This document shows, piece after piece, positions 16,904 to 26,241 of a stretch of 53,637 bases of DNA. How positions within the stretch are numbered: position 1 is the stretch's first letter; the number at the start of each line of letters is the position of its first letter. The stretch comes from an uncultured Geobacteraceae bacterium. Lineage in GTDB: Bacteria; Desulfobacterota; Desulfuromonadia; Geobacterales; CAIOGM01. Where the stretch lies: the NCBI GenBank assembly GCA_903902345.1, contig CAIUUR010000161.1, positions 1 to 53,637 of the forward strand, read 5' to 3'. The position numbers and the translations under genes were made by a program. The notes under the pieces are model-generated. The model did not search any database. It saw nothing but the letters and a program-made list of their open reading frames with translations, and was not told where the DNA came from.

Positions 16904-18247
16904 TTACAGTTTGTATTTGTCCAGCATCCGTTTGAACGTGCTGTAGTCCAGTTCCAGGAGGCGGGCTGCCTCCATTTTTCTTCCGTTTGTGGCGGCAAGG
17001 GCCTGCCGGATGGCCTGACGCTTGGACTCTTCCAGGGTCCGGGGAGCGCCGATGGCGACACTCCCCACGGCCTGATTGGCCAAGGCGGTGGCGAGTTCGT
17101 CAGCGGTAATGGACTCTTCCGCAAAGAGTACGGCCCGCTTCATGACGCTCTTCAATTCCCGCAGGTTGCCGGGCCAGGAATGCCGGTTCAACTGCGCCAC
17201 CGCCTCCGGGGGAAGCCGTGGAGGGACCCGTTGCAACTCCGACGCGATGCTGTTGAGAAATCTGCGGGCCAGCAGGGGGATGTCTTCCCCCCGCTCCCTC
17301 AGTGGCGGCAGGGTGATGACCAGATCGCTGAGGCGGTAATAGAGGTCTTCACGAAAGCTTCCTTGTCGGGCCTCCTCCAGGAGATCACGGTTACTGGCGG
17401 TGATGATCCGCACATCCACCTCAACCGGTTTGGTTCCCCCCACGGGGAGGAACCGTTTTTGTTCTACGGCATGAAGAATCTTGGCCTGGACCGCAGCGGT
17501 GGCGCAATCGATATCATCCAGAAAGAGGGTCCCGCCGTCGGCTTCCTCGAAGAGCCCCTTCCTGGCCCCCCCGGCTCCGGTGAATGCCCCCCGCACGTGA
17601 CCGAAGAGATGGCTCTCGGCCAGTGATTCCGGGAGGGCGCTGACGGTAACGGTCACCAGGGGATTTTGCCGGCGGGGGCTCAACCCGTGGATGAGTTCCG
17701 CCAGATAAGACTTGCCGACACCGGTCTCACCCTGGATGACCAGTGAATACGTGGTCTGTGCGATCCGCTGCGCCTGCCGGATGACCTCTTGCATGACCGG
17801 ACTCTCTCCCAACAGCAGCGCCAGGGACGACTGTTCGCGCTGTCGCATGATCTCCAGTTCCCGCCTCTGCAGGATGGGGGTGGCGGCTCTGGCGATAGTT
17901 TCCACGAGTTGGCGGCAGTCCAGCGGTTTGCGAACATAGGCGGAGACCCCCAGTTCGATGGCCTTGAGCAGGTAGGCGGTGTCGGTAAAGGCCGTGGTGA
18001 GGATCACCGGTGTTTCCGGGGAACGCTCTCGCACCGCTTGTGTCAGCGCGAGCCCATCCATGATCGGCATCCTGATATCGCTGACGACCAGATCGGGTTG
18101 CTCACGGGAAAAGAGCTCCACTCCCTCTTTTCCGTTGGCGGCGGAGAGCACCCGGGTAAAATGCATCTCCAGCACGATGCCGATCCTTTCGCGCAGATCC
18201 GGCTCATCTTCCACAAAGAGAATCGTGAGGGGTAACTTGTCAGCCAT
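16904..18247 (-). CDS. Sigma-54-dependent response regulator (NtrC family)
   Basis: The 447-residue protein has a receiver domain (1-120, phospho-acceptor Asp57 in LVVSDIRMPIMDG), an AAA+ sigma-54 activation domain and a Fis-type helix-turn-helix at about 405-447. The Walker A motif GETGVGKS is at 173-180 and the sigma-54-contacting loop GAFTGA at 220-225, with the Walker B segment GGTLFLDDID after it. All the residues needed to activate RpoN promoters are present. It overlaps the upstream kinase gene by 8 bases, so the two form an operon and a likely cognate pair. One candidate target is the sigma-54 promoter at 16784. Confidence 0.93.
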   Translation of the reverse strand: MADKLPLTILFVEDEPDLRERIGIVLEMHFTRVLSAANGKEGVELFSREQPDLVVSDIRMPIMDGLALTQAVRERSPETPVILTTAFTDTAYLLKAIELGVSAYVRKPLDCRQLVETIARAATPILQRRELEIMRQREQSSLALLLGESPVMQEVIRQAQRIAQTTYSLVIQGETGVGKSYLAELIHGLSPRRQNPLVTVTVSALPESLAESHLFGHVRGAFTGAGGARKGLFEEADGGTLFLDDIDCATAAVQAKILHAVEQKRFLPVGGTKPVEVDVRIITASNRDLLEEARQGSFREDLYYRLSDLVITLPPLRERGEDIPLLARRFLNSIASELQRVPPRLPPEAVAQLNRHSWPGNLRELKSVMKRAVLFAEESITADELATALANQAVGSVAIGAPRTLEESKRQAIRQALAATNGRKMEAARLLELDYSTFKRMLDKYKL

Positions 18248-20558
18248 GGGGAGCTCCTTCCGGGGAGAAATCGCGCGGCAGGAGCATCCGGAAGGTGGTC
18301 CCTTCCTGTCCGCTGGTGAACCCCAGCGTTCCCGCCATACTCTCCTGAATGATCAGCCTGCACATATAAAGTCCGATACCGGTTCCCTTCGATCCCGACT
18401 TGCTGGTGAAGTAGGGGTCGAAGACCTTGTCGCCATATTCGGGGGGGATGCCGCAGCCGTTGTCCCGCACCTGGATGACCACCGAGTCCGCGGAACCGGA
18501 GAAGGTGATCTCCACCAGGCCGTCGAACTGCGTGTCTCCCCGCTCTCTTCTTTCCATAATGGCGTCAAAGGAGTTGCTGACGAGGTTCAGGAGCGCTTGC
18601 TTGAATTCGTTCTGATATCCCCTGATCTCCAGGGCCTCTCCTTGCGAAACCACTGATATCCGGAGGGTGACCCCGGCGTGGGTGAACTGAGGGTGGATGA
18701 GAATCACCGCCTCGCGTCCCTTTTCAACGGCGTCGAAACGTTCCGTCACCTTGTCCTGCCGGAAGAAATTTCTGAAATCTTCAATGGTGTCGGACATATA
18801 GTAGAGCTGTTTTTGCGCATCCATTTCCGCTTTCAAAAGAAATGCGGTGTCGAGACACTCCTGTTCCCGGGCCATGCCGATGCTCTGAATGGTTGCCCCC
18901 AGGGTGGCCAGTGGTTGGCGCCACTGGTGGGCGATCGCCTCCAGCATCTCTCCCAGTGCAGCCAGGCGGGTATGGCGCGCCAGCAACCGTTCATGTCGCA
19001 GCCGCCGCTCGGTCTCATCCTCCACCCTTTTGGACAGATTCTGGTTCAGTTCGGTGAGGCGACGCGCCACCAGGGTTCGTTCGGTTATATCAAAGGTGGT
19101 GCTTCGGCTCGCCAGAAATGCTCCATCTGCGTCATAAATGGCGGAGGCGTTCAGAAGAACCGGAAAGAGAGTGCCATCCTTGCGGACCATGTCAAATTCC
19201 AAGTCGCGGATCATCCCCTCCTTCTTCAGCGTGGCGAAACTTTCCACATATGCCGCGACCCCTGCCGGAGTGATGATGGCGGTGAAATGGATCTTGCCTA
19301 CAATATCTTCCCGGGCATATCCCAGCCAGCTCAGTTCGGTGTCGTTGATCCGGACAATGGCGCCGTCTTTATCCAGGGAGTGATACCCGCAGGGGGCCTT
19401 GTTGTAGAGGTCGTCCAGTTCCCGTTCACTCTTCACCAGTTCCACCCCGCGCAGGCGGAGCTTTGCGGCCATCTGGTCGAAGGCCTCCCCCAATTCCCAC
19501 AGCTCCCCGCCGCTGACCAGTTCGGAGGCCCTGACCTCCAGCTCTCCGTCGGCCAGACGATGCGCCGCCTCCCGAAGCCTGTCGATGGGGCCCACAAAGC
19601 AGACGGTTCCCAGGCGTTGCACCAGGGCGAAGCTGAGGAGGAGGAAGGGGGAGAGGATTGCAATGTTGTTGATCAGGGCCTGCTTTGCCTTTTCCTGGGT
19701 CTCCCGGAGAGGAATGCTGGTGAGGATGGAGAGGTAGGGGAACTCTTCGCCCGTCAGGCGGAGCTTACGACTGGTGTAGAGGTACTTTTCTCCCGTGGGA
19801 TCAGAGTCAATGAAATTCCCCTCCTCACCGCACTCCTCCATCTGCCGGGCGAGTTGAGGGTTCACCCTTCTTCCGATGGCCTTCTGGGCGTCCAGGTTCC
19901 GGTCGATGATGAACCCGTTATGATCGATGATACTGTAGACCGCGCCTCCGGGGAGACCGATCTCCCCTAACGCCTGTTTCAGATTGCCGAAATTGAGGCT
20001 TACCAGGATGACATCCTTCACCTCGCCCGATGCGGCCAGCACGGGGTAGCCGAAGCCGATGGTGGCTTTTTTCGTGAATATGTCCAGGTTGTGCTCTCCG
20101 GAAGAAAACTGCCGGGAGCGGATGGCATGGAGAAATGATCGTCTCCCCCGGAGAGATTGTTTCTCCTTCAAGGGGAGAGCCGAAGCCCAGACTTCCCCCT
20201 CCTTGTCGGCAATGACGATATTGGCGTACTGGGGGGAGAGCCTGAGGATATTCCCCAGAATGGCGCCGGCGCCGGAGAGATCACGCACCCTTATCTCCGG
20301 GAGTTGAGAGAGCACGGTGGCGAGTTGCTTGGCGTCTCCGACAATATTGTACTGTTCCATGGCGATTCTGGCGGAGAGTTTGTTTCCCGCTGCGATCCCT
20401 TCCCGAATGGACTCTTTCTTCTTGTTCAGTCCCGAGAAAACGATCAGGAGAATGGCGGGGAAGGCCAAAAACAGTGCCATGAGCAGCAGATGGGTGCGCA
20501 GCGGCCAGGAAAGAAAGCGCCGCAGGGTGGGTGTTCCGTAGCCGCGCTGATGCTTCAT
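18240..20558 (-). CDS. Membrane sensor histidine kinase (Cache-HAMP-PAS-HisKA-HATPase)
   Basis: I place the start at 20558 (MKHQRGYG); the 110 extra track residues overlap the neighbouring gene in another frame. A membrane helix at about 22-42 is followed by a periplasmic Cache-type sensor to about 290, a second helix near 293-312, HAMP (GPIDRLREAAHRLADGE) and PAS (NKAPCGYHSLDKDG). The phospho-His lies in LEAIAHQWRQPLATLGA and the ATPase motifs are LLNLVSNSFDA, VRDNGCGIPPEY and SGSKGTGIGLYM. Such kinases in acetate oxidisers often sense organic acids, and the location between actP/DUF294 and the sigma-54 regulator supports that as inference. The Shine-Dalgarno is weak, which suggests coupling to the upstream DUF294 gene. 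Confidence 0.88.
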   Translation of the reverse strand: MKHQRGYGTPTLRRFLSWPLRTHLLLMALFLAFPAILLIVFSGLNKKKESIREGIAAGNKLSARIAMEQYNIVGDAKQLATVLSQLPEIRVRDLSGAGAILGNILRLSPQYANIVIADKEGEVWASALPLKEKQSLRGRRSFLHAIRSRQFSSGEHNLDIFTKKATIGFGYPVLAASGEVKDVILVSLNFGNLKQALGEIGLPGGAVYSIIDHNGFIIDRNLDAQKAIGRRVNPQLARQMEECGEEGNFIDSDPTGEKYLYTSRKLRLTGEEFPYLSILTSIPLRETQEKAKQALINNIAILSPFLLLSFALVQRLGTVCFVGPIDRLREAAHRLADGELEVRASELVSGGELWELGEAFDQMAAKLRLRGVELVKSERELDDLYNKAPCGYHSLDKDGAIVRINDTELSWLGYAREDIVGKIHFTAIITPAGVAAYVESFATLKKEGMIRDLEFDMVRKDGTLFPVLLNASAIYDADGAFLASRSTTFDITERTLVARRLTELNQNLSKRVEDETERRLRHERLLARHTRLAALGEMLEAIAHQWRQPLATLGATIQSIGMAREQECLDTAFLLKAEMDAQKQLYYMSDTIEDFRNFFRQDKVTERFDAVEKGREAVILIHPQFTHAGVTLRISVVSQGEALEIRGYQNEFKQALLNLVSNSFDAIMERRERGDTQFDGLVEITFSGSADSVVIQVRDNGCGIPPEYGDKVFDPYFTSKSGSKGTGIGLYMCRLIIQESMAGTLGFTSGQEGTTFRMLLPRDFSPEGAPHG

Positions 20559-20586
20559 GCTCTGGGAAGGCTTAGGGAAATCCGGC

Positions 20587-21810
20587 TCAGACAATGGAAA
20601 AGTTGGTGTGAATCGTCCGCTGGAGCTCTTCGATGCGAAGCAGCGCCTGACGGATTTTCTCTCGCTCGTCGGTGGCGAGTTCGTAGGGATTGAGATAGTG
20701 GGACTCCTTCTGGATTCCCTTGATGACCCGGATTTGCAGGAGTATCCGGTGGCGGGTAAGAACTTCATACCCCTCGCAGAGGCTGGCGGCAAAGGATGGG
20801 GAGAAGCTTCGTTCCTGCTGGAGAAGTTCGATCCGCCGGATGGTGTTCGTGGCGGGGATTCCCTGATTGATGGCCAGTATCCGGACATTCATGATCAGCG
20901 GCGCCCAGGCGAGGAGTTTGAGGTTGAACTCTCCCTTGTGCTCTCCTGACCCCTCGGTCCAGAGCCGTTTGAGAAAACCGAGGGGGAGTCTCATCTCCGT
21001 GGCCGCCTTGGCCATCCCCCAGAGCGCCTGGAAATAATCCCGTTCCACCGACCGGATGGTTTCCACCAGCATCCCGGCCAGCTCCTGATCACCTGCCACG
21101 TACCGGGCGTCGGAGAGGACAATAAGGGACATCATGTTTTTGCCGAAATCTTCGGGGTCACATTCGTAGCGGACGATGCTGCTGAGCCGGCGTTGCCACT
21201 GTTGATAGGAGCCGCGCCAGGTGGGATTGGACGGCATCATGTCGCCGGTGCATTTAGCAAATCCGATCTCTGCCAGTCGCTCCACCAGGAGGAGGGAGAA
21301 GTGAGCAAACCAGACGTCGGCGTCGTCCCCTCCGTCGTCTCCGTAGACGATGAGGTGATCCTGGTCGGTGATGAGGGTCTGCTCGTCACGACCGTCGCTT
21401 CCGGTACTGAGCAGGGCGAAGGTAACGGGAGGAGGACCCTCGCCGTTTTCCAGGAGCTCATCCTGAACCAGTTTCAGCGCACGCCGTGCCAGGAGGTCTC
21501 GGTATTCGGTACAGTTGTGATGGAGGGTAAAAACGGCGTGGACCTTCAGGAATTCCGCCATCTCCAACTCATTGAGGAGCCGATGGAGTTCGCCCAGACG
21601 GGCGTAGTCGCGGCAGGTGGGGATCTCCTGCAGCAGTCGCCCGCGTTGGTGGGAAAACCCTTCTATCTGATGGATCTCGCCATCCAGTTGGTCCCGAAAA
21701 GCGGTCAGAAACCGGAGGATTTCGTCGCTTTCCAGGTAGCGGGTTCGGTCCAGCAACTGTTTGAGGAGAGCGGTGGCGACCTGCTCTGGGGGGGAGTTGG
21801 CGACGGTCAC
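20587..21810 (-). CDS. DUF294 putative nucleotidyltransferase (GlnD-like)
   Basis: The 407-residue protein has the nucleotidyltransferase signature STGSDGRDEQTLITDQDHLIVY (shown here in parts: GSDGRDEQTL and TDQDHLI), as in the GlnD and DUF294 families, with a DUF294 C-terminal substrate-binding domain. Unlike many relatives it lacks CBS and cNMP domains before the catalytic part. In other bacteria related genes lie next to acetate symporters, and here it lies between actP and the histidine kinase. A role in acetate-linked signalling is likely but unproven. Its start at 21810 (ATG or GTG reading MTVANSPPEQ) lies downstream of the actP terminator. Confidence 0.8.
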   Translation of the reverse strand: MTVANSPPEQVATALLKQLLDRTRYLESDEILRFLTAFRDQLDGEIHQIEGFSHQRGRLLQEIPTCRDYARLGELHRLLNELEMAEFLKVHAVFTLHHNCTEYRDLLARRALKLVQDELLENGEGPPPVTFALLSTGSDGRDEQTLITDQDHLIVYGDDGGDDADVWFAHFSLLLVERLAEIGFAKCTGDMMPSNPTWRGSYQQWQRRLSSIVRYECDPEDFGKNMMSLIVLSDARYVAGDQELAGMLVETIRSVERDYFQALWGMAKAATEMRLPLGFLKRLWTEGSGEHKGEFNLKLLAWAPLIMNVRILAINQGIPATNTIRRIELLQQERSFSPSFAASLCEGYEVLTRHRILLQIRVIKGIQKESHYLNPYELATDEREKIRQALLRIEELQRTIHTNFSIV

Positions 21811-21835
21811 GGGATTCCTGCCTTACTCATGAGCA

Positions 21836-21866
21836 AAACGGGGAAGGCAATCCGCCTTCCCCGTTT
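21836..21866 (-). terminator. Intrinsic terminator after actP
   Basis: AAACGGGGAAGGC (21836-21848) and GCCTTCCCCGTTT (21854-21866) form a 13-bp stem with a 5-nt loop, followed on the minus strand by TTTTG. It lies 20 bases past the actP stop and before the DUF294 gene. Confidence 0.75.
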
Positions 21867-21887
21867 CCATGGTGACTAACGACCGTA

Positions 21888-23876
21888 TCAGTGGTCGATG
21901 GCCTTGGCCATGCCGATGCCGGTATTCTGGCGGACATAGACTTCGTCGAACATATCCTCGGAACGTTTGCTGGGGAAGGCCAAGGCTGCGAGAATAGCGG
22001 CCAGGAAGCCCAGCGGAATGGAGATGATCCCCGGGTTTTTCAGCGTCAGGATGGGAGCGTCCAGGCCAAGGATGGACTTGCCGTCCTTGTTCAGCACGTC
22101 GGCTTTTGCCTTATCCAGGGCTTTCAGATCCTTGGCGTCAAGGGTTGCGCCGGGAGCCAGTGCGGCCATCTTTTTTTCCATGGCGTGGATGATCTTTTCA
22201 CCCTTGGCCGCTTCCAGCTTGGGATAGGTCATGTTGGGGGAGACCATAACCAGACCGATGGAGGCGATGGTTCCCACCACCAGACCGGCGATAACTCCGG
22301 CGGTGTTGAACTTCTTCCAGAAGAGGGAGAGCACTACCACCGGAAGGTTCCCCGAGGAAGCTACGGCAAAGGCCAGGGCCACCAGGTGGGCAACGTTTTG
22401 TTTCTCGGCGGCGATGCCGATGATGATCCCCACTATCCCCACGACCAGTGAGGTGATCCGGGCTGCCATGACCTGCTCATGCTGGTCGGCGTGGCCGTCC
22501 TTGATGACGTTGACATAGATGTCGTGGGCGATGGCTGCCGACGCAGCCAGAACCAGACCGGAAACAACGGCCAGGATGGTGGCAAAGGCGACGGAGCAGA
22601 GGAAGGCAAGGAAGATGTCACCCAGTACCGGAGAGATGTCTGCGCCCAACTGTTGTGCCAGGAGGAGGGTGGCCATGTTGCCACCGGCATCGACCTGGGT
22701 GATTCCCTGGGGGGTGACGTGGATGGCGGCGCCGAAGCCCAGCAGGGTGGTCAGGACGTAGAACATCCCGATGATCCACATGGCAATGATGACTGACTTA
22801 CGGGCAGCCTGGGCCGTGGGGACGGTGAAGAAGCGCATGAGGATGTGCGGCATTCCCGCCGTGCCGAAAACCAATGCCATTCCCAGGGAGATCTGGTCAA
22901 GAGGATTTTTGAGATAAAGACCCGGTTCAAGGAAACGCTGTCCGGCATCCACGCCGGTGAGGAGGTCGGCGCCGGTCTTGCCGTCTTTCAGCAGCATCTT
23001 GGTGACATGGTCCTGGATGTCAGGGCTGTTGACGATCATTTCGAAGAAGCGGAGCGGGTTGAAGCCGGCCTTGGCCATGACCAGGGTGGAAAGGAGGAAG
23101 GCGCCGGACATGAGGAGGCCGGCCTTGATGATCTGAACCCACGTGGTGGCGGTCATGCCGCCGAAGACGACGTACCCAACCATCAGGATGCCGACTCCTA
23201 CGATGGCGGTCCGGTAGGGGACCCCTACCAACAGAGCCATCAGCTTCCCTGCTCCCACCATCTGGGCGGTGAGGTAGAAGGTGGTGACGGACACTGTGGC
23301 GATGGCGGCTACGGCCCGGACCGGTTTCGGATCGGTGCGGAAAGAGAGGATATCTCCCATGGTGTACTTGCCGGCGTTGCGGCACGGTTCGGCCACGATG
23401 AGGAGCACGGTGATGTAGGCCACCAGCCACCCCACGGAGTACATGAACCCGTCATAGCCGTAAAGCGAGATCATCCCGGAAATTCCCAGGAAAGAGGCCG
23501 CAGACATATAATCGCCGGCGATGGCCCAACCATTCTGGGCGCCGGTGATCCCCCCGCCGGCTGCGTAGAAGTCCGCCGCGGTCTTGTTCTTGCTGGCGGC
23601 CCTGATGACGACGGCAAGAGTAATGCCGATGATGAAGGCGAACATGGTGAGGGTGATGGCCTTGTTGGCCTTCAGTTCCTTCTTTACGGTGAGCTTGGGC
23701 GCCGGCGCGGCGGCTGCCGGTTCTGCCGCGACCGCAGCAGGGGCGGCCATGGCCGGCGCGGAGGCTGCAGTGGCGTCAGTCGGTGCGGTTGGTGTTTTCT
23801 GGGGCTCTTCGGCAAAGGCGGCCGTAGCGACGGTGAGTGCCAGCGAAGCGGCGATGATGAACTTGTTAAATGTCAT
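21888..23876 (-). CDS. actP: Cation/acetate symporter ActP (sodium:solute symporter family)
   Basis: ActP imports acetate and related short-chain carboxylates with Na+ or H+ across the inner membrane. The start at 23876 (MTFNKFIIAA) has a strong AAAGGAGG and gives 662 residues; the 79 upstream residues in the track overlap the DUF485 gene. An N-terminal signal-like segment is followed by an Ala/Pro-rich linker. Then come many membrane helices with SSS family motifs, including AGGGITGAQNGWAIAGDYMSAASFLG and the long GAGKLMALLVGVPYRTAIVG region. A soluble insertion lies near EKIIHAMEKKMAAL. The 17-base spacing behind the DUF485 gene fits the yjcH-actP pair. Geobacter acetate permeases have this arrangement. 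Confidence 0.92.
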   Translation of the reverse strand: MTFNKFIIAASLALTVATAAFAEEPQKTPTAPTDATAASAPAMAAPAAVAAEPAAAAPAPKLTVKKELKANKAITLTMFAFIIGITLAVVIRAASKNKTAADFYAAGGGITGAQNGWAIAGDYMSAASFLGISGMISLYGYDGFMYSVGWLVAYITVLLIVAEPCRNAGKYTMGDILSFRTDPKPVRAVAAIATVSVTTFYLTAQMVGAGKLMALLVGVPYRTAIVGVGILMVGYVVFGGMTATTWVQIIKAGLLMSGAFLLSTLVMAKAGFNPLRFFEMIVNSPDIQDHVTKMLLKDGKTGADLLTGVDAGQRFLEPGLYLKNPLDQISLGMALVFGTAGMPHILMRFFTVPTAQAARKSVIIAMWIIGMFYVLTTLLGFGAAIHVTPQGITQVDAGGNMATLLLAQQLGADISPVLGDIFLAFLCSVAFATILAVVSGLVLAASAAIAHDIYVNVIKDGHADQHEQVMAARITSLVVGIVGIIIGIAAEKQNVAHLVALAFAVASSGNLPVVVLSLFWKKFNTAGVIAGLVVGTIASIGLVMVSPNMTYPKLEAAKGEKIIHAMEKKMAALAPGATLDAKDLKALDKAKADVLNKDGKSILGLDAPILTLKNPGIISIPLGFLAAILAALAFPSKRSEDMFDEVYVRQNTGIGMAKAIDH

Positions 23877-23893
23877 GTGAAATCCTCCTTTAC

Positions 23894-24205
23894 CTAGAGA
23901 TGAAGTTCGTCGATCAGGTTTCTGGTCATCCGATCGAAATCCTTGTTGGCCACATGGGCATAGTAATGGGCCAGACCCCAGGAGACGAAGAACTGGGAAA
24001 GGGCGAAGACGTAACCGAAGTTGATGACGCCGATGATCTTGATCTTGAACAAGCCCGGGGCATAGGCGGCGCCGATGGGGAGGAGGAAGTAGTAAAGGGT
24101 GGAGAAGATCCACCAGCCGAACAGAAATGCGCTCTTCTTGTGGTGGAGTTCGACGAACTTCGGGTTTCTGGCGATTGCGCCCCAGTCATACTTTTTTTCT
24201 GCCAT
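23894..24205 (-). CDS. DUF485 membrane protein, ActP partner (YjcH-like)
   Basis: This 103-residue protein has two predicted membrane helices (FLFGWWIFSTLYYFLLPIGA and GYVFALSQFFVSWGLAHYYA, each near 20 residues), the hallmark of DUF485. The family is nearly always encoded directly before an acetate or solute symporter. Its function is not settled; an accessory or regulatory subunit is likely. The ATG at 24205 has AAGGAG upstream. It is cotranscribed with actP, 17 bases apart. Confidence 0.88.
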   Translation of the reverse strand: MAEKKYDWGAIARNPKFVELHHKKSAFLFGWWIFSTLYYFLLPIGAAYAPGLFKIKIIGVINFGYVFALSQFFVSWGLAHYYAHVANKDFDRMTRNLIDELHL

Positions 24206-24305
24206 GGTAGTTGCTCCTTTCGTGAGAGATTGCAGGGTAACCTGTGGTATCCGCGCTGACTGCTTCCGTTGCTCCCCCTTTCACAGTTGTCTGGATTGAC
24301 GCCGG

Positions 24306-25076
24306 TCAGATCTTGGCATATCCGAATTTGAATGACAGTATGTCCGCCCCTTCCACCAGGGAAGGGATAATCTCGGTTTCCAGTCGCTCGGTGAGCATCC
24401 GGAAAGAGGGGCCCAGCATGGTCAGGGCTCCGACCACCTTGCCGGCATAATCACGTACGGCAACCGCGACGGTAATGATTCCTTCGCCCAGTCCCTCGGT
24501 CCCCACGGCTACTCCGCTGTTACGGATCTGATTGAGCTCTTCTTCCAGGAGTTTCACATCCACGGTGGACTGGCGACGGGGACGTTTCCGGAAAACCCGC
24601 TCCAGGATGTCTCGGGAATCCAGCGCCCGAATCGCCTTTCCCGCGGCATTGGTGAAGAAGGGGAAACGTTCACCCACCAGTGACGCCGCCTTGATCTGTT
24701 GCCCCGAATCCACCATGTCGAGAAAGAGGACCTCGTCGCCGGAGAGTACGGTCATGTACACAGCCTCGTTATGTTTGCGGGCAAGGGTTTCCATGACGGG
24801 ATGGGCGATCCGGATGAGACTGAGACTCTTCAACATTTTCTGCGCCAGTTCCGCCGCCGGAAGTCCCAGTCGATAGTAGCCGCTACTCTCCTCTTTTTCC
24901 ACTAAACCCCGCTCTTCCAGGGTCGCCAGGAGCCGGAAAAGCTTGTTCCGGGAAAGCCCCATGGCCTCTGCCAAGTACGGGAGTGTCGGCGCCGCGTGCT
25001 CCCCGGTGAGCAGTTCCAGAAGTTCCAAGGCGCTTTGCACGGCTTGAACCGAGTAGGGGGATCTTTCGCGGGGCAT
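24306..25076 (-). CDS. IclR-family transcriptional regulator
   Basis: This is a 256-residue IclR protein. The winged helix-turn-helix is at about residues 8-68 (LPYLAEAMGLSRNKLFRLLATLEE), and the C-terminal IclR effector domain has the signature TNAAGKAIRAL and the GVAVGTEGLGEGI loop. Regulators of this type bind small carboxylic acids and sit next to the transporters they control. The position directly upstream of the DUF485-actP pair suggests control of acetate uptake. A 14-bp palindrome 27 bases upstream of its start could be an autoregulatory operator. Confidence 0.87.
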   Translation of the reverse strand: MPRERSPYSVQAVQSALELLELLTGEHAAPTLPYLAEAMGLSRNKLFRLLATLEERGLVEKEESSGYYRLGLPAAELAQKMLKSLSLIRIAHPVMETLARKHNEAVYMTVLSGDEVLFLDMVDSGQQIKAASLVGERFPFFTNAAGKAIRALDSRDILERVFRKRPRRQSTVDVKLLEEELNQIRNSGVAVGTEGLGEGIITVAVAVRDYAGKVVGALTMLGPSFRMLTERLETEIIPSLVEGADILSFKFGYAKI

Positions 25077-25479
25077 CGTAGTGTTTCCAATAACGTTCGT
25101 GGTAAACAGCTGTTTAAAAAGAGACGTAATGATTCGTGGAAATTTCTAGCACGACGTTTTAATATAGTCAAGCAGATTTTTGCGCACATTTTGGGTAATG
25201 AAAAAAAAATACCGAGAAAACGGTATGATACTTTATGAAATGGTGGAGTATAGAAATTATTTTTTTGGATTTCTTTCTGTTTAGAACGAAGTTTATATTC
25301 TCATTATTGATCTTTCCGAAGCGGAGGGAGTCGCGGGAAGGACGTGGTAGCTAACCTCCCCCGGAAACTCCGGCGGAAGCCGAATTTCCCGCTTTACATC
25401 CTTCGGTGCGCTGTGCTAGCATTTCCCGGTTTACCGGGAGCATAAATGAAGTCACTTCGGCAGCAAGGGGAGTCGGATC
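25077..25479. other. Divergent intergenic region between iclR-type gene and yebC
   Basis: About 400 bp with no supported gene. It contains the palindrome at 25103-25116 and an AT-rich stretch around 25195-25270. TTTACA about 18 bases before TAGCAT, near 25394-25425, is a weak candidate promoter for yebC. Confidence 0.5.
25103..25116. promoter_or_regulatory. Perfect palindrome TAAACAGCTGTTTA, candidate IclR operator
   Basis: The 14-bp sequence is a perfect palindrome located 26-40 bases upstream of the IclR start, in the position where a dimeric repressor would block its own promoter. I infer an operator; no second copy was found upstream of the DUF485 gene. Confidence 0.45.
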
Positions 25480-26223
25480 ATGTCGGGTCATAATAAGTGG
25501 AGCACCATCAAGCACAAGAAGGGGGCCGCTGACGCCAAGCGGGGGAAGGTTTTCACCAAGATTATCAAGGAGATCTCGGTGGCGGCAAAGCTTGGAGGGG
25601 GGGACCCCGGTGGAAATCCGCGTTTGCGGACTGCCATCGACAAGGCCAAGGCCGAGAACATGCCCAAGGACAATGTGGAGCGGGCTATCAAGAAGGGGAC
25701 CGGCGGGATGGAAGGGGTCGTCTACGAAGAGATCGTCTACGAGGGGTATGGCCCCGGCGGGGTCGCGGTGCTCGTGGAGGTTCTGACCGACAACCGTAAC
25801 CGCTCCGTTTCCGATATCCGGAGCATTTTCAGCAAGTGCAACGGCAACATGGGGGAGGCGGGGTGTGTCGCCTGGATGTTCGACAAAAAGGGACTCATCG
25901 TCTTCCCGAAATCGGTGGATTTCGACAAGCTCTTCGAGGCGGCCATCGAGGCGGGAGCCGACGATGTTGTGGATGAAGAGGAGCAGATCGAGGTGCTTAC
26001 CGACCCTTCCGCTTTCATGGCGGTGCGGGACCTCCTCATCGCCGCGGGTTTCAAGCCGGACTCCGCCGAAGTCACCAGTATTCCCCAGACCACGGTGGAG
26101 CTGGAGGGGAAGAATGCCGAGAATATGCTCAAACTCATGGACCGGATGGAAGACAATGACGACGTCCAGAATGTTTACGCCAATTTCGACATCTCCTCCG
26201 AGGAGATGGAAAAGATGATGTGA
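25480..26223 (+). CDS. yebC: YebC/PmpR-family DNA-binding and translation-related protein
   Basis: The signature [21 protein letters not shown] and [17 protein letters not shown] mark a full-length 247-residue YebC/TACO1 protein. Members have been reported as transcription regulators and as ribosome-associated factors acting on proline-rich stretches, so the exact job here is open. The ATG at 25480 follows AAGGGGAG. It leads the yebC-ruvC-ruvA operon, an arrangement conserved in many bacteria. Confidence 0.93.
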   Translation: MSGHNKWSTIKHKKGAADAKRGKVFTKIIKEISVAAKLGGGDPGGNPRLRTAIDKAKAENMPKDNVERAIKKGTGGMEGVVYEEIVYEGYGPGGVAVLVEVLTDNRNRSVSDIRSIFSKCNGNMGEAGCVAWMFDKKGLIVFPKSVDFDKLFEAAIEAGADDVVDEEEQIEVLTDPSAFMAVRDLLIAAGFKPDSAEVTSIPQTTVELEGKNAENMLKLMDRMEDNDDVQNVYANFDISSEEMEKMM

Positions 26224-26241
26224 GGAGGGTGAGCTGATTTC

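Noticed and set aside
22845-23897. 350-residue plus-strand ORF
   Set aside because: It is antisense to actP and the DUF485 gene; its composition (Gly/His/Asp rich) is that of a shadow frame and it has no ribosome site or motif.
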